From the NCBI RefSeq assembly GCF_003112555.1, contig NZ_BEWB01000014.1, positions 124,001 through 188,000 of the forward strand: a DNA stretch of 64,000 bases, written 5' to 3'. The position numbers were made by a program, and so were the translations under genes. Of the stretch, positions 58,767 through 64,000 are shown one piece after another (position 1 is the first letter of the stretch; each line of letters starts with the position of its first letter). The stretch is from Streptomyces coelicoflavus. Lineage in GTDB: Bacteria; Actinomycetota; Actinomycetes; Streptomycetales; Streptomycetaceae. The notes beneath the pieces were generated by a model. The model was not told the DNA's origin. It saw only the letters and a program-made list of their open reading frames with translations, and ran no database searches.

Positions 58767-59840
58767 TCAGGCGCTCGCCACGACGTCGGCGACCACACAG
58801 CTGACGTTGTCGGGGCCGCCGGCGCCGTTGGCGAGGGCGACCAGCTCCCGGACGGCACGCTCGGGCTCCCCGGCGCCGGCCAGCACCCGGTGGATCTCTC
58901 CGTCCGACGCCACCGTCGGCAGCCCGTCGGAGCAGAGCAGGTAGCGGTCCCCGGGCCGGGCGTCGTGCAGACGCATGTCGGGGGTGCCGTCGGCGCCGCT
59001 GCCCAGGGCCCGCACCAGCATGGACCGCTGGGGGTGGGAGGCGGCCTCCTCCGGGCCGATGCGCCCTTCGTCGAGCATCGCCTGCACCACGGTGTGGTCG
59101 TGCGTGATCCGGAACAGTTCGCCGTCGCGCAGCAGGTAGACGCGGCAGTCGCCGATGTGGGCGAGGGCCAGTTGCGAGCCGGTCCAGAACATGGCGGTGA
59201 GCGTCGTTCCGGCTTCCTCGGCGGAGCCGGTCCGGACGGCGCCGTGCACCGCCCGTTCGGCCTGCTCGACGGCGTCCGCCAGGACGTCGAGGAGACCGCC
59301 CGCCGGGACGCCGTCCGTCTCCAGGTGCTTGAGCGCGTCGACGGCGGCCGCGCTCGCGGGGGCGCCGCCGGCACCGAACCCGTCGGCGACGGCGAGCAGT
59401 CGGGACCCGGCATAGGCGGTGTCCTGGTTGGTCTCGCGGACCAGTCCGGCGTCGGAACCGGCGGCGTAACGGATGCTCAGTGGACTCATTGCGGCTGTCA
59501 TGTCGGGGTCCTCCCGTTCCAGATGACCGACGAGGAAGGCGACCAGATCGCGCCGTGCGGCGAAGTCGGCCTCGGTCCGCGCCCAGAAGGCGCGGATCTC
59601 CCGGGCGGCGGCCCCCGCGTCCAGCGAGCACACGTGCCGGATGCGGACCAGCGGCATCCCCAGCCGCCGCAGCCAGGCGACGAGCCGGGCCCGCTCCAAC
59701 TGGTCCGGCGCGTAGAGGCGGTAGCCGGTGACCGGGTCGACGCGGGCGGGCGGCAGCAGACCCAGTTCGTCGTAGAGCCGCAGCGCCTTCGGCGACAGCC
59801 GGGACGCCTTCGCGAACGCCCCGATGGTCAGCAACCCCAT
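58767..59840 (-). CDS. MerR regulator fused to PP2C phosphatase
   Basis: A 357-residue two-domain protein. Residues 1-110 are a MerR helix-turn-helix with dimer helix (LLTIGAFAKASRLSPKALRLYDELGLLPPARVDPVTGYRLY). Residues about 125-355 are a PP2C phosphatase: VRETNQDTAYAG, VADGFGAGG, LALAHIGDCRVYLL, LLCSDGLP and GGPDNVSCVV carry the metal-binding Asp residues. DNA binding and Ser/Thr dephosphorylation in one chain suggests a link between signalling and transcription. ATG 59840 follows GAGGAGG. Its promoter has a MerR-type 19-bp spacer. Confidence 0.92.
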   Translation of the reverse strand: MGLLTIGAFAKASRLSPKALRLYDELGLLPPARVDPVTGYRLYAPDQLERARLVAWLRRLGMPLVRIRHVCSLDAGAAAREIRAFWARTEADFAARRDLVAFLVGHLEREDPDMTAAMSPLSIRYAAGSDAGLVRETNQDTAYAGSRLLAVADGFGAGGAPASAAAVDALKHLETDGVPAGGLLDVLADAVEQAERAVHGAVRTGSAEEAGTTLTAMFWTGSQLALAHIGDCRVYLLRDGELFRITHDHTVVQAMLDEGRIGPEEAASHPQRSMLVRALGSGADGTPDMRLHDARPGDRYLLCSDGLPTVASDGEIHRVLAGAGEPERAVRELVALANGAGGPDNVSCVVADVVASA

Positions 59841-59882
59841 GCCCACCCCTCCTCGTACCGGGCGCGTCGCCCGGTGACACCG

Positions 59883-59913
59883 ATGCTGCGGCCTGCCCCA
59901 AGGTGAAGGTCAA
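59883..59913 (-). promoter_or_regulatory. MerR-type promoter with a 19-bp spacer
   Basis: On the minus strand TTGACC (59913-59908), 19 bp, CAGCAT (59888-59883). The spacer holds a CCT...AGG dyad with inner CC/GG words. A 19-bp spacer is the mark of MerR-controlled promoters; it stands 42 nt upstream of the MerR-PP2C start. Confidence 0.6.
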
Positions 59914-60169
59914 CCACACCACGACGTGGCCGCGGTCGGCTGCCCGTGGCAACGAAATGCGGCGTACACCCATGTTCGTGATCTACACCCGGGGGAGAGG
60001 AGCACGGGAACGCACTACACCCGACGCAGTACGCCGGTCCAGACCCAGGGTCGGATCAAACGCCGGGAACCCCGGGCGAGCATGGATGTGTACCCCGGTC
60101 CGCGCCTCCGCCTTCCCCCCATGTGCCGGGTCTTCGTCCTGCCCGCAACCCGACGGATTGGTCCACAAG
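59914..60169. other. Rest of the divergent region before the MMPL gene
   Basis: About 256 nt with no gene supported. Open frames run through to the transporter but lack ribosome sites. A promoter for the MMPL gene must be here; I could not define it. Confidence 0.5.
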
Positions 60170-62389
60170 GTGGCTACGTTTCTCTATCGACTCGGCCGGA
60201 GGGCGTTCCGGCGCCGCGGCCTCGTCGCCCTGCTGTGGGTGGCCCTGCTCGTGGGCGCCGGCGTGGCCTCGTCCGCCGCGCCGGCCCCGCCCGAAGACTC
60301 CTTCTCCATGCCGGGCACCGAGTCCCAGAAGGCGTTCGACCTGCTCGACGAGCAGTTCCCGGCCGCCAGCGCCGAGGGCGCCACGGCCCGCGTCGTGATC
60401 CGTGCTCCCGAGGGCGCGAAGATATCCGACGGAGCCGGCAAGGACCGGGTCCAGGACCTGGTCGCCGACCTGAAGGCCGGACCGCAGGTCGCCTCGGTGG
60501 ACGACCCCTTCAAGGCGAACGCCGTCAGCAAGGACGGCACCACCGCCTACGCCTCCGTGACCTACAAGGTCAACGCGATGGAGCTGACCGACGAGGCCCG
60601 GGACTCGCTCACCGCCGCCACCGACACCGCCCGCGCGGGCGGGTACACCGTCGAGACCGGCGGCGACGCGGTCGTGGCCGAGCAGGAGATGGGCGGCACC
60701 GCCGAGCTGATCGGCATCGGCGTCGCCGCGATCGTGCTCCTGCTGACCTTCGGCTCACTGGTCGCGGCCGGTATGCCGCTGCTCTCGGCGATCATCGGTG
60801 TCGGCATCGGCATCTCCGCCATCGGGGCGCTGGGCAGCACCCTGGAGCTGTCCGCCACCACCTCCACGCTGGCCATGATGATCGGCCTCGCGGTCGCCAT
60901 CGACTACGCCCTGTTCATCGTCTCCCGCTACCGGGCCGAGATAGCCGAGGGCCGCGCCCCCGAGGAGGCGGCCGGACGCGCGGTCGGCACCGCGGGCTCC
61001 GCGGTCGTCTTCGCCGGACTCACCGTCGTCGTGGCCCTCGCCGGGCTCGCCATCGTCAACATCCCGATCCTCACCAAGATGGGCCTGGCCGCGGCGGGCA
61101 CCGTCGGCATCGCCGTGCTGATCGCCCTGACCCTCACCCCGGCCCTGCTCGGCTTCGCGGGCAAGAAGGCCCTCAGCCGCAAGGACCGCAAGGCACCCGC
61201 CGGGGCGCGGGCCGCCTCCGGCAAGCCGAAGCTCGGCACCCGCTGGGCCCGTTTCGTGCAGCGGCGCCCGGTCACCGTGCTGCTGACCGCGGTCCTCGGC
61301 CTCGGCGTGATCGCCGTACCGGCCGCCGGCATGGAGCTGGGCCTGCCCGACGAGGGCAGCTCGGCCCCCGACACCACCCAGCGCAAGGCCTACGACATGC
61401 TGTCCGAGTCCTTCGGGGCCGGGTTCAACGGCCCGTTCATGATCGCCGTCGACGCGCGCGACGCCGACGACCCGAAGGCCGCCGCCGACACGGTGAGCGA
61501 GAAGATCACCGGACTGGGGAAGGCCGCGGCGGTCACCCCGGCCAGCTTCAACGAGAAGGGCGACACGGCCGTCCTCACCGTGGTGCCCCAGACCGGGCCG
61601 AGCGACGTCGCCACCGAGTCGCTGGTGCACGACATCCGCTCGCTGTCCGGCGACATCGAGGCCGACACCGGCGCGACCATGCTGGTCACCGGCGCGACCG
61701 CGATGACGATCGACTTCTCGCAGACCCTGGACGACGCGCTCATCCCCTACCTGGCGCTGGTCGTCGGGCTCGCCTTCCTGCTCCTGATGCTGGTGTTCCG
61801 CTCGGTCCTCGTGCCGCTGAAGGCGGCCCTGGGCTTCCTGCTCTCGGTGGCCGCGGCGCTCGGCGCGGTGGTCGCGGTCTTCCAGTGGGGCTGGCTCGCC
61901 GACGTGTTCGGCGTGGACCAGCCGGGTCCGATCATGTCGATGATGCCCATCTTCATGATCGGCGTGGTCTTCGGCCTGGCCATGGACTACGAGGTCTTCC
62001 TCGTCACCCGCATGCGGGAGGCGTACGTCCACGGGGAGTCCCCCGCCGAGTCCGTCACCACGGGCTTCACCCACGGCGGCCGGGTCGTCGCGGCGGCCGC
62101 GATCATCATGATCAGTGTCTTCTCCGGCTTCATCCTGGAGAACGACGCCATGATCAAGATGATGGGCTTCGGCCTCGCGATCGCGGTCCTCTTCGACGCC
62201 TTCGTGGTCCGCATGGCCATCGTTCCGGCCGTGCTCGCCCTGCTCGGCACCAAGGCGTGGTGGCTGCCCAAGTGGCTGGACCGCGTCCTGCCCAACGTCG
62301 ACGTCGAGGGTGAGAAGCTGCACCGCGAACTCGGCGACACCGCCACGCCCCCGGAGCCCGCCCGGGAGCCGGAGACGGCCGGAGTCTGA
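60170..62389 (+). CDS. MMPL family RND transporter
   Basis: A 739-residue RND-type exporter: two blocks of six membrane segments and two large periplasm-facing loops (residues about 35-185 and 385-530). The proton-relay motifs AIDYALFIVSRYR and AMDYEVFLVTRMRE are intact. The family exports lipids or secondary metabolites. GTG 60170 gives the typical VATFLYRLGRRAFRRRG start; TTG 60158 is an alternative. No lipid-synthesis gene is beside it. Confidence 0.93.
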   Translation: MATFLYRLGRRAFRRRGLVALLWVALLVGAGVASSAAPAPPEDSFSMPGTESQKAFDLLDEQFPAASAEGATARVVIRAPEGAKISDGAGKDRVQDLVADLKAGPQVASVDDPFKANAVSKDGTTAYASVTYKVNAMELTDEARDSLTAATDTARAGGYTVETGGDAVVAEQEMGGTAELIGIGVAAIVLLLTFGSLVAAGMPLLSAIIGVGIGISAIGALGSTLELSATTSTLAMMIGLAVAIDYALFIVSRYRAEIAEGRAPEEAAGRAVGTAGSAVVFAGLTVVVALAGLAIVNIPILTKMGLAAAGTVGIAVLIALTLTPALLGFAGKKALSRKDRKAPAGARAASGKPKLGTRWARFVQRRPVTVLLTAVLGLGVIAVPAAGMELGLPDEGSSAPDTTQRKAYDMLSESFGAGFNGPFMIAVDARDADDPKAAADTVSEKITGLGKAAAVTPASFNEKGDTAVLTVVPQTGPSDVATESLVHDIRSLSGDIEADTGATMLVTGATAMTIDFSQTLDDALIPYLALVVGLAFLLLMLVFRSVLVPLKAALGFLLSVAAALGAVVAVFQWGWLADVFGVDQPGPIMSMMPIFMIGVVFGLAMDYEVFLVTRMREAYVHGESPAESVTTGFTHGGRVVAAAAIIMISVFSGFILENDAMIKMMGFGLAIAVLFDAFVVRMAIVPAVLALLGTKAWWLPKWLDRVLPNVDVEGEKLHRELGDTATPPEPAREPETAGV

Positions 62390-62405
62390 CACCCGCGTGC
62401 ACGGC

Positions 62406-62443
62406 GGCCCCCGGTGACCTGGAAGCCCAGGTCACCGGGGGCC
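62406..62443. terminator. Strong bidirectional terminator
   Basis: A perfect 16-bp stem starting GGCCCCCGGTGACCTG with a 6-nt loop between the convergent MMPL and aminotransferase genes. Confidence 0.88.
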
Positions 62444-62448
62444 CTGTG

Positions 62449-63762
62449 TCACAGGTCCCCGGCGGCGTCCGTGAGCGCCTCGTCGAGGACGGCGACGCCC
62501 CGGGCGATCTCGTCGTCGCTCGCGGTCAGGGGCGGCGCGATGCGGAAGATGCCGCCCATTCCCGGGAGCTGGACGATGTTCATGTGCAGCCCCAGCTCGA
62601 AGCAGCGCCGGGTGACGGCGGCGCCGAGCCGGTCCGCCCCGCCGTCACCCAGCACCTCGTCGCCGACCAGTTCCATGCCCAGCAGCAGCCCCCGGCCCCG
62701 GACGTCGCCCACGACCCGGTGGCGGGCGGCCAGCTTGTCGAGGCCCTCCCGCAGCGCCGTGCCGAGGGTGCGTGCCCGCTCGTCCAGCCGGTCGCGGACC
62801 AGGACGTCGAGGACGGTGTTGCCCACGGCGGCCGGCAACGGGTCGTTGACGTGCGTGGTGAAGAACAGGAACCCGCGCTCGTGGGCCCGCTGCTCGATCT
62901 CCGGGCTGGTCAGTACGGCGGCCAGCGGCAGTCCCGCGCCCAGCGTCTTGGACAGGGTGAGGATGTCCGGGACGACGCCCTCGTGCTCGAAGGCGTACCA
63001 GTCGCCGGTCCGGCACAGTCCCGTCTGGGCCTCGTCCAGGATCAGCAGCATGCCCCGCTCGCGGCACTTGTCCTTCAGCGCGGCGAGATAGCCCGGCGGA
63101 AGCTCGACGACGCCGCCGGAGGAGAGGATCGGTTCCACCAGGCACGCGGCCAGACTGCCGACCGACTGCGCGTCGATCATCTCGAAGCCCAGGTCCAGCT
63201 GGCGGCGCCAGTCCAGCTCGCCGTCCGCGCCGACGACCGAGGGGCGGTAGCGGTCGGGCACCGGCAACGCGAAGTTGCCCGGGGCCGCGGGGCCGTAGCC
63301 CTTGCGCCCCGCGCTGTAGGTGGCGTTCGCCGCGGCCTGGGTCATGCCGTGCCAGGACCGGGCGAAGGAGACGATCTCGTGGCGGCCGGTGACGAGCTTC
63401 GCCATCCGTACCGCGGCCTCGTTCGCCTCCGCCCCGGTGGTCAGCAGCAGCGCCTTGTCCAGCGGCTCGGGCAGGGTGCCGGCCAGCCGGCGGGCCAGCT
63501 CGACGACCGGGCGGCTGAGCATGCCGCTGTGCAGGTGGTCGAGGTGCGCGACCTGCTCGCGCACCGTGGACACGATCGCCGGATGGGAGTGACCGAGGAT
63601 GGCACTCATCTGACCGGAGGTGAAGTCCAGCAGTTCACGGCCGTTCTCCGTGAACACGGAGGTGCCCGCGGCGCGCACGACCACCTCGGGCGAGAAGGGC
63701 GCGTGGCCGGAGTAGCGGATCAGGTGACGCCCCGCGTCGGCGCCGGAAGTCTCGGAAGGCAT
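62449..63762 (-). CDS. Class III aminotransferase (dialkylglycine decarboxylase-like)
   Basis: A 437-residue PLP enzyme of fold type I. PLP residues: TTGAEANEAAVRMAK, SWHGMTQAA, LILDEAQTGLCRTG and the Schiff-base Lys in LSKTLGAGLP. The end motif PGMGGIFRIAPPL and the start resemble 2,2-dialkylglycine decarboxylases, which decarboxylate and transaminate; a plain aminotransferase is equally possible. It is divergent from a LysR gene that probably controls it, with a perfect inverted repeat between them. Confidence 0.9.
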   Translation of the reverse strand: MPSETSGADAGRHLIRYSGHAPFSPEVVVRAAGTSVFTENGRELLDFTSGQMSAILGHSHPAIVSTVREQVAHLDHLHSGMLSRPVVELARRLAGTLPEPLDKALLLTTGAEANEAAVRMAKLVTGRHEIVSFARSWHGMTQAAANATYSAGRKGYGPAAPGNFALPVPDRYRPSVVGADGELDWRRQLDLGFEMIDAQSVGSLAACLVEPILSSGGVVELPPGYLAALKDKCRERGMLLILDEAQTGLCRTGDWYAFEHEGVVPDILTLSKTLGAGLPLAAVLTSPEIEQRAHERGFLFFTTHVNDPLPAAVGNTVLDVLVRDRLDERARTLGTALREGLDKLAARHRVVGDVRGRGLLLGMELVGDEVLGDGGADRLGAAVTRRCFELGLHMNIVQLPGMGGIFRIAPPLTASDDEIARGVAVLDEALTDAAGDL

Positions 63763-63817
63763 GCGACCGACGTTAGGGACGGGCCACTGCGCGTGTCCAT
63801 CGCACAGTTTCGATGCA

Positions 63818-63840
63818 TCTGTACGTCAGAACCGTACAGA
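63818..63840. promoter_or_regulatory. LysR-type operator
   Basis: Perfect inverted repeat TCTGTACG-7 nt-CGTACAGA in the divergent region, 56 bp from the aminotransferase start and 29 bp from the LysR start. Confidence 0.65.
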
Positions 63841-63868
63841 CCGGCCCGGTACGCCGTACCATCTCCGC

Positions 63869-64000
63869 GTGCTCAACTCCGGACGCCTGCACCTGCTCAG
63901 TCAGCTCGACACGCTCGGCACCGTCCGTGCGGTCGCCGAAACGCTGCACCTGAGCGCTTCGACGGTCTCCCAGCAGCTGGCGGTGCTGGAGACCGAGACC
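63869..64000 (+). CDS. LysR family regulator (3' partial)
   Basis: The first 44 residues of a LysR regulator, cut by the window end. A helix-turn-helix is seen: LLSQLDTLGTVRAVAETLHLSASTVSQQLAVLE. GTG 63869 is the probable start; no strong ribosome site. Divergent from the aminotransferase gene, which it likely controls. Confidence 0.85.
   Translation, partial: MLNSGRLHLLSQLDTLGTVRAVAETLHLSASTVSQQLAVLETET

Noticed and set aside
1..64000. CRISPR arrays, insertion sequences, rRNA genes
   Set aside because: No spaced repeat arrays, transposase-like proteins or rRNA sequences were seen in the window.

Overview
The window is high-GC linear-chromosome DNA from a Streptomyces. Signs of this are the strong third-position G/C bias, frequent GTG/TTG starts, 4-bp ATGA/GTGA overlaps, a conservon (cvn) operon, a paa operon, and many secreted or lipoprotein genes. 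Only one in-frame TTA (bldA) codon was found in the recognised genes. From memory, not checked by search, the gene order resembles the right-arm SCO746x-SCO753x region of S. coelicolor: prenyltransferase, FMO, paa genes, then later PPIase, gap, SGNH lipase, htpG, a second ligA and cmlR.

Layout. 1-4.6 kb: partial Rpf-like transglycosylase, orphan ABC ATPase, lipoprotein, S1 protease, TSUP transporter. 4.9-8.8 kb: conservon of sensor kinase, roadblock protein, DUF742 protein, small GTPase and a P450 that lacks the ExxR motif. 8.8-11.5 kb: a structured leader with a 35-codon ORF coupled to a tryptophan/indole prenyltransferase, then a convergent flavin monooxygenase. 11.7-17.4 kb: divergent phenylacetate genes paaK-paaI and paaABCDE around a shared TetR-type operator motif. 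17.4-25.4 kb: polysaccharide lyase-like protein, secreted hydrolase, phosphotransferase, MFS, CGNR regulator, TerB protein, GNAT. 25.5-28.6 kb: NCS1 permease, Asp/hydantoin racemase-like protein and GntR regulator. 28.8-35.1 kb: LacI regulator, sugar ABC transporter and GH2 glycosidase. 35.2-38.8 kb: TauD dioxygenase with an apparently leaderless Cys-containing leader ORF, class II amidotransferase, glutamate-cysteine ligase-like enzyme. 39-45.3 kb: PPIase, GAPDH, AraC/GlxA regulator, SGNH lipase, DUF4303 protein, HtpG. 45.3-49.4 kb: Cys-rich leader, attenuator-like hairpin and YeeE/YedE thiosulfate transporter, then a TetR/acetyltransferase/MFS set sharing an exact 19-bp operator. 49.5-55.9 kb: NAD-dependent DNA ligase, SRPBCC protein, FdhF/YdeP oxidoreductase, Cmx/CmlR-type efflux pump. 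55.9-64 kb: atypical tRNA-like gene, WYL regulator, VOC protein, AlkZ-like protein, MerR-PP2C fusion, MMPL transporter, class III aminotransferase, partial LysR regulator.

The most interesting signals are regulatory. (a) The prenyltransferase leader holds an anti-SD, a hairpin, a small ORF with an internal hairpin, and GTGA coupling. (b) Two short Cys-rich ORFs each begin 7 nt after a -10-like box, are followed by nested hairpins, and precede sulfur-acquisition genes; they look like leaderless cysteine attenuators. (c) The two transcription units of the TetR set carry identical operators at identical spacing. (d) The tRNA-like gene has C33, an AGC anticodon and a bulged acceptor stem. (e) The conservon P450 has lost ExxR, and its DUF742 gene carries the only TTA codon. 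All statements come from reading the sequence; no searches or folding programs were run.
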